DNA of 64,000 bases, from assembly GCF_019209935.1 (NCBI RefSeq), contig NZ_JAHUTN010000004.1, forward strand, positions 1 through 64,000, written 5' to 3'. This document shows positions 49,689 to 61,800 of the stretch, piece by piece. The DNA is from Corynebacterium sp. TAE3-ERU16. GTDB taxonomy: Bacteria; Actinomycetota; Actinomycetes; Mycobacteriales; Mycobacteriaceae. Made by a program: the position numbers and the translations under genes. Numbering within the stretch: the first letter of the stretch is position 1; every line of letters begins with the position of its first letter. Under the pieces are notes generated by a model. The model was not told the DNA's origin, made no database searches, and saw only the letters and a list, made by a program, of their open reading frames with translations.

Positions 49689-50265
49689 GGGGGCCGCGGC
49701 CCGGACGCACCGGGAAGATGGCCGGGTCAGCGCGGTGACGGCGCAGTCCGGATGAGAGACCTCATGTTCATCTCTTCCGGTGAGCACGACGACCGTCCTC
49801 CGTCTTCACTGTTCCCGTGGGGACCATGATCCGCTCGTGAATCTCCCGATGGTTCTGCCACCGAGGATGTCCGCCAGATCCTCCATCGCCTGCACCGCCG
49901 GGACGAAAACTCGGGTGAGACGACGGTGGCCAGACGTCCGGCACCCCGGGAAGTGATCTCCACCGGTACGCTCCGTGCGGTAGTGATGCAGGCGCTCTGG
50001 TGACTGCGAAACCGGGACAACACCACGGGCATCATGGGAAGAGGTGCAACCTGCGAGAGTCGTACTCAATGATCTGAGGGTGTTTCCGCCCGGAGAATCG
50101 TGTCGCCGCACAGTGGAGATTGGTGCGGTGGCAGTCGCCCGCCATCCCGTCGCTGTTGCGGATGGATCTACGGTGGACGTACAACCACTGTCGCCACCCC
50201 GGTGCCGGACGATCACCTGCACCCACAGGTTGATCAGGTGCCCCCATGATCCTGAAAGGAGCCCC
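49689..50265. other. Intergenic region, nothing recognised
   Basis: 577 bases between lhr and nei2. Open frames are present on both strands, but none shows a plausible start site or family signature. Composition is less GC-biased than the flanking genes. The nei2 promoter must be near its right end. Confidence 0.45.
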
Positions 50266-51114
50266 GTGCCCGAGGGTGATTCCGTCCACCAGCTGTCCGC
50301 CCGGATGCAGTTCATGTGCGGACGCGAGGTGACCGCGACGTCGATACGTGTACCCCGGTACGCCACAGTCTCCTTCACCGGGGAGACCGTGGGCGCGGTG
50401 TGGCCGCTCGGCAAGCACCTGTTCATGTCCTTCGGCGACCGGATCCTGCACACGCACCTGAAGATGGAGGGCACCTGGTCGGTGCACCGGGAGGGGACCC
50501 GGTGGCGGAAACCCGGGCATGCGGCGCGGGTGGTGCTCCGGCTCAGTGACGGTCCAGATCGTGCACCGATAGAGGTCGTCGGTTTCGACCTGGGGCTCGT
50601 GCGGGTGTTTCCCGCGTCCGGGTACCGGGAACGGATGGGGTATCTCGGGCCGGACGTGCTCTACGACGACTGGGCTGAATGGGGGCGGGATGAGGCGCGG
50701 CGCCGCATTCTGGCCCGCCCGGATAGGGCCATCGGCGCCGCGCTGCTCGACCAGAGGAATCTGGCCGGGGTGGGCAACGAGTACCGCGCGGAGATCTGTT
50801 TCCTGTGCGGTGTACATCCCGCGAAGCCCGTATCGGAGGTGGACGTGGATCGGATTCTCGATGTGACCCGCCGGCTGATGTGGGCGAACCGCGTTGAACC
50901 GGTGCGGGTGACCACAGGTGTCAAGCGGGCGGGGGAGACGGCCTACGTGTTCGGACGCAACCACCGCCCGTGCCGCAGATGCGGGAGCCTGATCGAGCAG
51001 AGTTTCCTCGGTGGCGTCGACAGGGGCGGGGATGACGGCGAGCTGGAGCGGGTCATCTGGTGGTGCCCCCACTGTCAGCCGGTGCCGGACGGGTGGGCCG
51101 GAGACGGTCGGTGA
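50266..51114 (+). CDS. nei: Endonuclease VIII-like DNA glycosylase (Nei2)
   Basis: 282 residues from GTG (aaaggag five bases upstream), so that mature Pro-1 and Glu-2 (PEGDSVHQL) are the catalytic N-terminus of the Fpg/Nei family. HTHLKMEGTW, LLDQRNLAGVGNEYRAE (helix-two-turn-helix) and a C-terminal zinc finger (CRRCG...CPHC) are intact. It excises oxidised bases. Mycobacterial Nei2 also lies directly after lhr, so the order is conserved. Confidence 0.93.
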   Translation: MPEGDSVHQLSARMQFMCGREVTATSIRVPRYATVSFTGETVGAVWPLGKHLFMSFGDRILHTHLKMEGTWSVHREGTRWRKPGHAARVVLRLSDGPDRAPIEVVGFDLGLVRVFPASGYRERMGYLGPDVLYDDWAEWGRDEARRRILARPDRAIGAALLDQRNLAGVGNEYRAEICFLCGVHPAKPVSEVDVDRILDVTRRLMWANRVEPVRVTTGVKRAGETAYVFGRNHRPCRRCGSLIEQSFLGGVDRGGDDGELERVIWWCPHCQPVPDGWAGDGR

Positions 51115-51176
51115 TCCGTGTCGTACTCGGGGGCGAAGCACAGGAAGTGCCCAGACAGTGGCCGTAGAATGAGGGC

Positions 51177-51590
51177 ATGAAGCTCCTCCTGAACATCATC
51201 TGGTTCGTATTCGCCGGCGTGTGGCTGGCTCTGGCCTACGTGATCTTCGGGGTTCTGGCGTGCATCTTCATCGTCACCATCCCCGCGGGCGTCGCCTCCT
51301 TCCGGATGGCCAACTACGCCCTGTGGCCGTTCGGCCGCTCGGTCATCGTCCCGGACACCGGTTCCGGCGGACTCAGTACATTCAGCAACGTCATCTGGTT
51401 CGTCGTCGCCGGTTTCTGGTTGGCCCTCGGTCACCTGACCACGGCGGTGACCCAGGCGGTGACCATCATCGGGATCCCGCTGGCGCTGGCGAACCTCAAG
51501 ATGATCCCGGTGACCTGTTTCCCCTTCGGTAAGCAGATCGTCGACAACCACCGGATCCCGGCCGGGTATCACCCGATGGTGCAGATGTGA
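51177..51590 (+). CDS. YccF-family inner membrane protein
   Basis: 137 residues with two copies of a YccF repeat: NIIWFVFAGVWLALAYVIFG and NVIWFVVAGFWLALGHL, each followed by IPxGxAxxxMxxxxLxPFG. Four membrane segments in total. The function is unknown. The gene shows a clean leaderless start: tagaat (51165-51170) and then ATG seven bases later. It is followed by a TetR regulator gene in the same direction. Confidence 0.92.
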   Translation: MKLLLNIIWFVFAGVWLALAYVIFGVLACIFIVTIPAGVASFRMANYALWPFGRSVIVPDTGSGGLSTFSNVIWFVVAGFWLALGHLTTAVTQAVTIIGIPLALANLKMIPVTCFPFGKQIVDNHRIPAGYHPMVQM

Positions 51591-51679
51591 CCCACGGGCA
51601 GGGAAGACGAGGCGTGGGCGGGCGCTCCATGCAGGCGTCCCCGCAGCGACATCGATGAACTACCCCCAGGAGATGAGGC

Positions 51680-52375
51680 GTGGTGCGCAGTAATCCGGAG
51701 ACCCGGTCCAGATTGGCGGCGGCGACCCGGGAGGTGATCGCCTCCCACGGCTTCGAGGGGTGCACCCTGGAGCGGATCTGCCAGACCGCGGGCTTCACCC
51801 GGGGTGCGTTCTACTCCAACTTCGCGGACAAGGACACGCTGTTCACCCTGGTTGTCCGGGAGGAGTACTCGCGGGTGATCGAGCTTCTCGACGCCGTGAC
51901 CCGAGAGTGGGTCGCGGCGTTCCATCCCGGCGCGCGCCACGCCTCATGCCCGGACGAGGTCGCGGCCGAGAAACTGACCGACGCCCTGCTGCGGACCAGG
52001 GAGCGGTTGGGGCTGGACCGGGATTTCCTCGTCCTGCACAACGAGCTCCTCGCGCGCGCGGCCCGGGAACCGGAGTGGGCGATGCAGTTCATGGAGATCA
52101 ACCGTGACTTCGTCGTCGGTGTCGGACGGGCTCTCGAGCTGATGCTCGCGGAGGTCGGTCGGGTCCCGGTCAAACGCACCGAGGCGATCGCGCAGGCCGT
52201 CATCGGCATCACGATGCGCTACACCGGGGTGTCGGTGTGGCGGGACCGGCTGTCCGAAATTGAGGCCGAGCACCACCGGCGGGGGACGATGCTCGAGCTG
52301 GACGACATCCTGGACCTGGTTCTCACTCTGCTGATGGCCTCGTCGAGGCCCGCGATGGAGGATGTGTCGGAGTAG
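51680..52375 (+). CDS. TetR/AcrR-family transcriptional regulator upstream of fas
   Basis: 231 residues. N-terminal helix-turn-helix (RSRLAAATREVIASHGFEGCTLERICQTAGFTRGAFYSNFADKDTLF) is typical of TetR. The helical ligand domain covers about 80-231. The GTG start follows an aggag. It is transcribed toward fas with a 446-base gap. In C. glutamicum the fatty acid synthases are repressed by the TetR protein FasR, so control of fas is a fair guess but not shown. No cognate efflux gene is adjacent. Confidence 0.88.
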   Translation: MVRSNPETRSRLAAATREVIASHGFEGCTLERICQTAGFTRGAFYSNFADKDTLFTLVVREEYSRVIELLDAVTREWVAAFHPGARHASCPDEVAAEKLTDALLRTRERLGLDRDFLVLHNELLARAAREPEWAMQFMEINRDFVVGVGRALELMLAEVGRVPVKRTEAIAQAVIGITMRYTGVSVWRDRLSEIEAEHHRRGTMLELDDILDLVLTLLMASSRPAMEDVSE

Positions 52376-52821
52376 CCCCGGGGAGCGGGCCCGCACTGCG
52401 GATGTCATCTCCCGCATGTGCTTGACCGGGGTGGGGGCAACCATTCGGCCGACCGTGTGAAACGCTGTTCCGCCGTTCCGTTACGGGTGCGTGAAAGAAC
52501 ACATCAGAGGTTGTCACGGCTGTGAGCGGCTGCGATACATGATCGTATTGCTTTGATACAGAAATGTATTCGACAGGCTAACCTTACGGTCTTACGCTCC
52601 GGGGGAGACGGGTCCGTCATCTGTCCGCATGCCCCGGTGACCCGGCTGGTCGCCGGACGTGGGGCACGGGATGGGGCCGTCGATCAGTAGTCAGCACACG
52701 CCAATCCGAGTACGACGGCGGGCGGACGCGGCGGGAAACCAGCTCCCACACTCCCGGATTCCGGGCCCGGATGGCCGACGCGTGCGTACCACCGTCGACG
52801 TCCTACCGAGGAGTCCCACCA
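52376..52821 (+). promoter_or_regulatory. fas upstream regulatory region
   Basis: 446 bases without a gene. It contains a sharply AT-rich island at about 52530-52575 with the palindrome atacagaaatgtat (arms ataca 52556-52560 and tgtat 52565-52569) and a further gatacat copy at 52534-52540. These may be the operator and promoter of fas. A gaggag element about ten bases before the GTG start serves as ribosome binding site. Confidence 0.5.
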
Positions 52822-55800
52822 GTGACCACCACGCACGCCGACACCAACGACATCACGAGCTTCACCGCCGGTGAGACCCCGCTGCACCAGATCCCGCACC
52901 CGGGGATGCTGTTCGCCGGACAGGCGTCCCAGTGGGTCGAGGCGCTGGCGGACAGTGTGACGGACACGTCGACCGCCCGGCTCCTGGATGAGCTTCTCGA
53001 CGCCGCCTGGCACCGGTGCGCCCCAGCCGCCCGCGACATCTCCATCATCGTTCCCGGCGCCCGTGAACGCCTGCACTCCCTGATCGGCGGGGCGGCGGCG
53101 CACCGGCTGCCCCTCGACCGGGAACCCGCGGTCTCCGTCGCGGGCATCACGCTCGCGCAGATCGGCGCCCTCCATCAGCTCGTGGATGCCGGGGTCAGCC
53201 TGAGCTCCTGGCGGTTCGCCGGTCACTCACAGGGCAGCCTCGGGGTCGCCGCGGCCGAGGCCATCGCGGACGGGGACCGTTCGCGGCTGGTCGACGTCGT
53301 CGCCTTCGCTCTGATCCTCGGGGCCGTGACCTCCGCTCGCGCGCGCGAACTCGACATCAGCTCGGACGAATCCTGCATGCTGAGTGTCCGCGGTTTCTGC
53401 CGCGAGGGACTCGACGCCGCGATCGCGGAACTCCCCGGATCCGGCGTCGAGGTCGCACTGCGCAACAGTCCCCGGCATTTCGTTCTCGCCGGGACTGCAG
53501 AGGGACTGGCCCGTGTCCGGGGGGCGCTCACGGCGGCCGCCGAGACCCACAACGAGGGAATCATCGGCAAGAAGCGGGGTGGTTCACTGATCGAGCCCTT
53601 CTTCGACGTCCTCGAGGTCGCCGCCCCCTTCCACCACTCGTCGATGACCCCGGCCGTGGACCGCGCCGCGGCGCTGTCCGCACGGTGCGGCCTGGAGGAC
53701 GTCCCCGCGACCGATCTCGCGCGGTCGATCCTGGTCGACCACCACGACTGGGACACGGAGCTCGCCGACTGCCTCGACAACTGCTCGCACCTGCTGGTCA
53801 TCGATCCGGGCGGGGCGCTGGACCGGATGACCCGCCCGCTCCTGCAGGGCAGGGGAATCGCGATCGTCGACGCCTCGACCGTCGCGGCGCGTGACCAGCT
53901 GGCGACCCCGGGCACCGAGCTGCCGCAGGCCAGTGACTTCTCCCGGTTCGCCCCGAAGCTCCTGCACCTCTCCGACGGTTCGTTCAGCGTGGAGACGAAG
54001 TTCACCACCCTCACCGGCAATTCGCCGGTGATCCTCGCGGGCATGACCCCGACCACCGTCGATCCGGGCATCGTCGCCGCCGCGGCGAACGCCGGGTTCT
54101 GGGCGGAGATGGCCGGTGGCGGACAGTACTCGGAGGAGGTCTTCGCCAAGAATCGGGACGGACTCGTCGCGCAGCTCGACCAGGGGCGCTGCGCGCAGTT
54201 CAACTCGATGTTCTTCGACCGCTACATGTGGAACCTCCAGTTCGGTGCGCAGCGCATCGTCTCCCGGGCACGTGCCACGGGAGTCTCGCTGAATGGCGTG
54301 ACCATCTCCGCGGGTATCCCCGAGATCGAGGAGGCCACCGAGCTCATCACCGGCCTCAACGCCGACGGGTTCCCCTACGTCTGCTTCAAGCCCGGCACCG
54401 TGGAACAGATCCGGGCCTGCCTCGCCATCGCGGAGGCCAACCCGGACACCCCGGTCATCATGCAGATCGAGGACGGGCACGCGGGTGGCCACCACTCCTG
54501 GGTCAACCTCGACGATCTGCTGCTGGCCACCTACGCGGAGATCCGCGCCCACGACAACGTCGTCGTCCTCGTCGGCGGCGGCATCGGGACCCCGGACAAG
54601 GCCGCGCAGTGGATCACCGGATCCTGGGCGACCCGCCACGGCATGCCCGCCATGCCCGTCGACGGTGTCCTCGTCGGCACCGCGGCGATGACCACGAAGG
54701 AGGCCACCACCTCACCGCAGGTCAAGCAGCTCCTCGTCGACACACCCGGCGTCGATCCGGACGACGCCGGGGGCTGGGTCGGTCGCGGCGATTCCCGCGG
54801 CGGGGTCACCTCGGGGCTCTCCCACCTGCACGCCGACATGTACGAGGTGGACAACTCCTCGGCCCGCTGCTCCCGACTGCTCAGCTCCCTGGACACATCC
54901 TCCGACGAGGCCGTCGCCGCGCGCCGCGACGAGATCATCGCGGCCCTCGACTCCACCGCGAAGCCCTACTTCGGTGAGGTCTCCGAGATGACCTACGCGC
55001 AGTGGCTGCAGCGCTTCGTCGAACTCGCCTGGCCCTGGACCGACCCGAGCTGGTCGGACCGCTTCCTCGACCTCGTCCACCGCATCGAGGCGCGCCTCGC
55101 GCCCGCCGACCACGGCGAGATCCCCACCCTGTTCCCGGACATCGACTCCATCACCGATGGCCCCGCCGCCGTCGAGAAACTCCTGGACCGCTACCCGGAG
55201 GCCACCGACACCATCGTCGGCGCCCGGGACGCCGCCTGGTTCATCGGGCTGAACCGCAAGCACCACAAGCCCATGCCCTGGGTACCGGCCATCGACGCCG
55301 ACATCGCCCGCTGGTGGGGACTGGACACACTCTGGCAGGCACACGACGACCGCTACGACGCCGACAAGGTCCGCTGCATCCCGGGGCCGGTCTCCGTCGC
55401 GGGCATCGACCGCGTCGATGAACCCGTCGCTGAACTCCTCGGCCGCTTCGAGGCCGCCTGCGTCGAGGACCTGAGGGAACACGACGCTCCCGTCCACGAG
55501 GTGTTCTCCCGACTGGCCTCCGCCGTCACCGAACGGGACTTCCTGCTGGCCGCCCCGCACATCGTGTGGCACGGACACCTCATCGACAACCCCGCCCACG
55601 TTCTCGACCCCGAGGCGTTCGAACTCCTCGAACCCGACACGGACGGTGACCCGTGGACGATCCGGATCCTCTGCGACTCCTACTGGGACGGACTCGAGGG
55701 AGAGCATCCCTTCGTCATCGAGCACGTCGACATCCCCGTCCTGCTGGGGGAGGCCTGCGCCACCGGCGCCGTTCCGGTCGTCTCCCGGGAACACCTCCCC

Positions 55801-58800
55801 GACAGCGTCTACGCGCTGCTCGCCGGCGTAGCGGGCGTCGGGTCCACCTCGGCGGCCGGTGACGACATCACCGACCTGCCCCGCGTCCACGAGGATGAGG
55901 GCTCGGCGTTCGGCGTCGTCCGCGACTCCTTCACCCTGCCCGCCCACCTGTTCACCGCGCACACCGCGGTCACCGGCGCCGCACTCACCGGGGTACGCAC
56001 CGCGCCCGGTACCGCCGACGCCCTCGTCGGGCCCTGCTGGCCCGCGATCTACACCGCCCTCGGCTCCGGAAAACTCTCCGACGGCTACCCCGTCATCGAG
56101 GGCCTGCTCAACGCCGTGCACCTCGACCACTGCGTGGACCTCCGGGTCCCGCTCGCCGAACTGCGCGACGGCACCGACCGGCACATCGACGTAGAGGCCC
56201 GCACCCGCCCCTTCGACGAGTCCGCCTCGGGCCGCATCGTCACCGTGGACCTCGTCCTGCGCCACGACGGTGACGTGATCGCCACGATGGTCGAACGCTT
56301 CGCCATCCGCGGCCGCGTCACCACCACCGACCCCGCACCGGCGGCACCCGAGTTCGGTGGCGTCGACGCCACGATCGACGACACCCCGCGCAGCTTCATC
56401 CGCCGCGCGACGGTCACCGCGCCGGGCGACATGACCCCCTTCGCCGTGGTGTCGGGTGACTACAACCCGATCCACACCTCCACCAACGCGGCCCGCCTCG
56501 TCGGCCTCGACGCACCGCTGGTGCACGGAATGTGGCTCTCGGCCACCGCCCAGCACCTCGCCACCGCAGCGGAGCCAGGCAGTCGCCCGGCCCGCCTGCT
56601 CGGCTGGACCTACTCCATGTACGGCATGGTGCAGCTCGATGACGTCGTGGAGATCACCGTCGAGCGCGTCGGACGCAGCGGCCCGAACCCGGCAGTGGAG
56701 GTCACCTGCCGTATCGACGGGGTCGTCGTCTCCCGCGGTCAGGCGCTCCTCGAGGCACCGACCACCGCCTACGTCTACCCCGGCCAGGGCATCCAGGCAC
56801 AGGGCATGGCGAGCGCGGACCGCGCCGCCTCCGCAGCGTCCCGCGCCGTCTGGCAGCGGGCCGACGAACACACCCGCGCCGCACTCGGGTTCTCCATCAT
56901 CCAGGTCGTCGACGACAACCCCGTCGAGCTGAAGGTGGGGGAGACCGTCTACCGGCACCCGAAGGGTGTCCTCTACCTCACGCAGTTCACCCAGGTCGCT
57001 CTCGCCGTCGTCGCCTACGGTCAGACCGAGCGTCTGCGGCACGAGGGACTGCTCGTCCCCGGCTCGATGTACGCCGGGCACTCGCTGGGCGAGTACACCT
57101 CGCTCGCGTCGACGGCCGGGATCTTCGAGCTCGAGGGCGTCATCGACATCGTCTTCTCCCGCGGTTCGGCCATGCACTCCCTCGTCCCGCGCGACGACCG
57201 GGGCCGCTCCAACTACGGCCTCGGCGCGCTGCGACCGAACCAGTTCGGCGTGGACGACGACGGTGTGGTGGAGTACGTCCGCTCGATCGCGGAAGCCTCG
57301 GGCGAGTTCCTGGAGATCGTGAACTTCAACGTCGCCGGCCAGCAGTACGCCGTGGCCGGAACCCTCGCCGGACTGAAGGCACTGGAGGCTGACGCCGCCG
57401 CGCGCGCGGAGGCCGCGGGTGGACGCCGCGCGTTCATCCCGATCCCCGGAATCGACGTCCCCTTCCACTCCTCGGTGCTGCGCCCCGGTGTCGCCGCCTT
57501 CGCGGAGAAGCTCGACGCCCTGCTGCCCACCGACCTGGACGTCGACGCCCTGGTCGACCGCTACATCCCGAACCTCGTCGCCCGCCCCTTCGAGCTGACC
57601 CGCGACTTCGCGGAGTCCATCCTCGAGGTCGTCCCCGCAGAGCCCCTCCGGGAGCTGCTCGGTGAGGACGGTGCGTTCGACAAGCTCGCCTCCGATGACC
57701 CGGCGGCACTCGCCCGGCTGTTGCTCATCGAGCTGCTGTCCTGGCAGTTCGCCTCCCCGGTCCGGTGGATCGAGACCCAGGCGCTGCTGCTCGGTGACCG
57801 GGGCGTGGAGCACGTCGTCGAGGTCGGCCTGGCGTCCTCCCCGACGCTGGCGAACCTCATGGCCCGCACCCTCGAACTGCCGCAGTTCGCGACCGCGACC
57901 ACGACGGTCCACAACCTGGAGCGCGACGAACAGGTGGTGTACCTGACCGATCAGCAGGACGCCCCCGCCACGGACACCGCGGATGAGGACCAGGTCGACG
58001 CGGCCGCGGACGAACCCGCCGCAGTCGACCCCGGGACCGCGACCGCCACCCCGGACCCCGTACCCGCAACGGCGGAGGTCGCCGCCCCCGCAGCCGATCC
58101 CGCCCCCTCAGGTGGGCAGGCCGCGGGACCCGCGCCCGAACTGAACTTCACCGCTGCCGACGCGATCATCACCCTGTTCGCGGTGCAGAACAAGCTGCGC
58201 ACCGAGCAGATCACCGGCACCGACACCACCGAGACACTGACCAACGGGGTCTCCTCGAGGCGTAACCAGCTGCTGATGGACATGGCCGCCGAACTCGGCG
58301 TCCCCACGATCGACGGCGCCGCCGAGGCGGACGTCACCACGCTGAAGTCCCGCGTGACCACCGCCGCCCCCGGCTACACGCCCTTCGGACCGGTGCTGTC
58401 CGAACTGACCGGCGCCCGCCTGCGCACCCTCGCCGCGCAGGCGGGGTCCAAGGCGGCCCACATCGGCGACCGCGTCACCGGAACCTGGGGTCTGCCCACC
58501 AGCTGGGTCGCCCCCGTCGAGGTGGAACTCGTCCTCGGCACCCGCACCGAGGAATCGGTGCGGGGCGGTGAGCTGGGTACCCTGCCCGGCGCGCAACCGA
58601 CCTCGACGGCCGACTTCGACGCACTCATCGACGCCGCCGTCCGTGCCGTCGCCGCGGCGAACAGCACCGAGGTATCCCTCGGCGGCGGATCGACCGGCGG
58701 TGGCGGGGGAGTTGTCGATTCCGCGGCCCTCGACGCCTACGCCGACACCGTCACCGGACCGGACGGTGTCCTCGCGGCCACCGCCCGCACCATCCTCGAC

Positions 58801-61800
58801 ACCCTGGGGCTCACCCCGTCGCCCGAGGAGACCGACGGTGGTTCCGCGGACGGGGCCCTGCTCGAGGCCGTGGAATCGGAGCTCGGCCCCCAGTGGCTGA
58901 AACTCGTCACCCCGGTATTCGACGCGGAGCGGGCCGTGCTCTTCGACGACCGCTGGGCGATCGCCCGTGAGGAACTCGCCCGCATCGCCACCGGCGCCGA
59001 GGCGGCCACCGACGACACCGCCACCATCGCCCGCTTCGCGGGTACCGGGGAGACCGTCGCCGGACAGGCCCGCTGGTGGTCGGAGAGCACCGACGACGAG
59101 ACCCGTCGCGAGGTTCTCGCCCGCATCGCCGAGGCCGCCACCGGTGACTCCACCCCCGAGTTCGACGGGGAGGTCGCACTGGTCACCGGTGCGGCGCCCG
59201 GCTCCATCGCCGGCTCCATCGTCGCCGGCCTGCTCGAGCGCGGGGCGACGGTCATCATGACCGCCTCCCGCGTCACGCAGGCCCGCAAGGAGTACGCGCG
59301 CGGCCTCTACGCGGCGCACGCCACCGCCGGCGCCCGGCTCTGGCTGGTACCGGCCAACATGTCCTCCTTCCGGGACGTCGACTCCCTGATCGACTGGATC
59401 GGAACCGAGGAGAAGGTCACCGTCGGGGAGAAGGTCACCGTGACCAAGCCCGCACTCATCCCGACCCTCGCGTTCCCGTTCGCCGCGCCCCGGGTCTCCG
59501 GATCGCTCGCCGACGCCGGAGGGGCCGCCGAGAACCAGGCCCGCCTGCTGCTCTGGTCCGTCGAACGCACCATCGCCGGGCTCGCCCGACTCGCGGCGAC
59601 CGGCTCCGTCGGCACCCGCGCCCACGTCGTCCTTCCCGGCTCCCCGAACCGCGGCACCTTCGGCGGTGACGGGGCCTACGGCGAGGTCAAGGCCGCATTC
59701 GACGCGATCCTCGCCAAGTGGCACTCCGAGACCGGCTGGCCCGAGCACATCAGCCTCGCCCAGGCCCGCATCGGCTGGGTGTCCGGCACCAACCTCATGG
59801 GCGGCAACGACCTGCTCGTGCCCGCCGCGGAGAAGGCCGGCATCCACGTCTACACTCCCGACGAGATCACCGGCGACCTGCTCGGACTGGCCACCCCGGA
59901 CGCCCGCCGTCGCGCGGCGGATGCCCCGATCGACGCCGACCTGACCGGTGGTCTCGCCGACTCCGAGGTGTCCCTGCCTGAACTCGCCCGCGGCATCGAC
60001 CGTGACGCGCTGGCCGCGGCCGCCGCCGGCACCGACGAGTCCGGGGACACGGGAGCCACGATCCGCGCCCTGCCCACCCCGGCCCGCCGCGCACAGCCGC
60101 AGCCCGTCGACATCGGCGAGGTGACCACCGACCTCGAGGACCTCATCGTCGTCGTCGGTGTCGGCGAGGTCTCATCCTGGGGCTCCGGGCGTACCCGCAC
60201 CGAGGCCGAGTACGGGATCCACCGCGACGGCAGCGTCGATCTCACCGCGGCCGGTGTCATGGAACTCGCCTGGATGATGGGTCTGATCACGTGGGCGGAG
60301 GACCCCACACCCGGCTGGTACGACGACTCCGGTGCCGCGGTCGCCGAGGAGGACATCTACGACCGTTTCCGCGACGAGGTCGTCGCCCGCTCCGGCATCC
60401 GCACCTTCGTCGACGACTTCACCCTCGTCGACCAGGGATCGATCGACCTCGCGACCGTGTACCTCGACCGCGACATCGAATTCACCGTCGCGAGCGAATC
60501 CGAGGCCCGCGACTACCTCGACGCCGACCCGGCGACCACCCGGATCTGGGAGGGCGACGACGGTGAGTGGACGGTGCACAAGGCGAAGGGCGCCCGCGCC
60601 TCGATCCCGCGCCGGGCGTGCCTCAGCCGCACCGTCGGCGGCCAGATGCCCACCGGCTTCGACCCGGCCCACTGGGGCATCCCCGCCTCCATGATCGACG
60701 GTCTCGACCGGATCGCCTGCTGGAACCTCGTCACCGCCGTGGACGCGTTCCTCGCCAGCGGCTTCACCCCGGCCGAACTGCTCACCGCGGTGCACCCCGG
60801 TGACGTCGCCTGCACCCAGGGCACCGGCATCGGCGGCATGGAGTCCCTGCACAAGGTGTTCGTCTCCCGCTTCATCGGTGAGGACCGCCCCAGCGACATC
60901 CTGCAGGAGGCCCTGCCCAACGTCGTCGCCGCACACGTCATGCAGTCCTGGGTCGGCGGTTACGGCGCGATGATCCACCCCGTCGCCGCCTGCGCAACCG
61001 CGGCCGTCTCCCTGGAGGAGGGCGTGGACAAGATCCGGGTCGGGAAGGCGGAGGTCGTGGTCACCGGCGGCATCGACGACATCAGCGTCGAATCGCTCAC
61101 CGGCTTCGGCGACATGAACGCCACCGCCCGCTCGCAGGCGATGGCGGACAAGGGAATCGACGAGCGCTTCTACTCCCGCGCGAACGACCGTCGCCGCGGC
61201 GGCTTCGTCGAGGCCGAGGGTGGCGGCACCGTCATCATCGCGCGCGGCGATGTCGCGGCGAAGCTCGGTCTGCCCGTGCTCGCCGTCGTCGCCCACGCCC
61301 AGAGCTACGCCGACGGGGCGCACACCTCGATCCCGGCCCCGGGGCTCGGTGCCCTGGGTGCGGCCCGCGGCGGGGAACGCTCCGCCCTGGCCCGCAACCT
61401 GAAGGGCCTGGGCCTCACCCCGGACGACGTCCGCGTGGTGTCCAAGCACGACACCTCCACCAACGCGAACGACCCCAACGAGTCCGAGTTGCACTCGCAG
61501 CTGTGGGCGGCTCTCGGCCGGGACACGGACAACCCCATGTTCGTGGTCTCCCAGAAGACGTTGACCGGCCACGCCAAGGGCGGTGCCGCCCTCTTCCAGA
61601 TCGGCGGACTGACCCACATTCTCGCGACCGGAGCGCTGCCCGCCAACGCGGCGCTCGACTGCGTCGATCCCGAGATCGCACCGAAGGCCACGAACCTCGT
61701 GTGGCTGCGGGAACCGCTCGACCTCGGGGTCGGGGCAGTGAAGGCCGGTGTGCTCACCTCGCTCGGGTTCGGGCACGTCTCGGCCGTCGTGGTCCTCGCA

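Noticed and set aside
49806..50474. Minus-strand ORF of 222 codons between lhr and nei2
   Set aside because: It runs into the 5' end of nei2 antisense and has no family features or start site.
54712..57912. Very long open frames (over 1,000 codons) on the minus strand opposite fas, and similar ones opposite lhr and gltA
   Set aside because: They mirror codon bias of GC-rich genes on the other strand, have Gly/Asp/Arg/Val-rich translations without motifs, and lack start sites.
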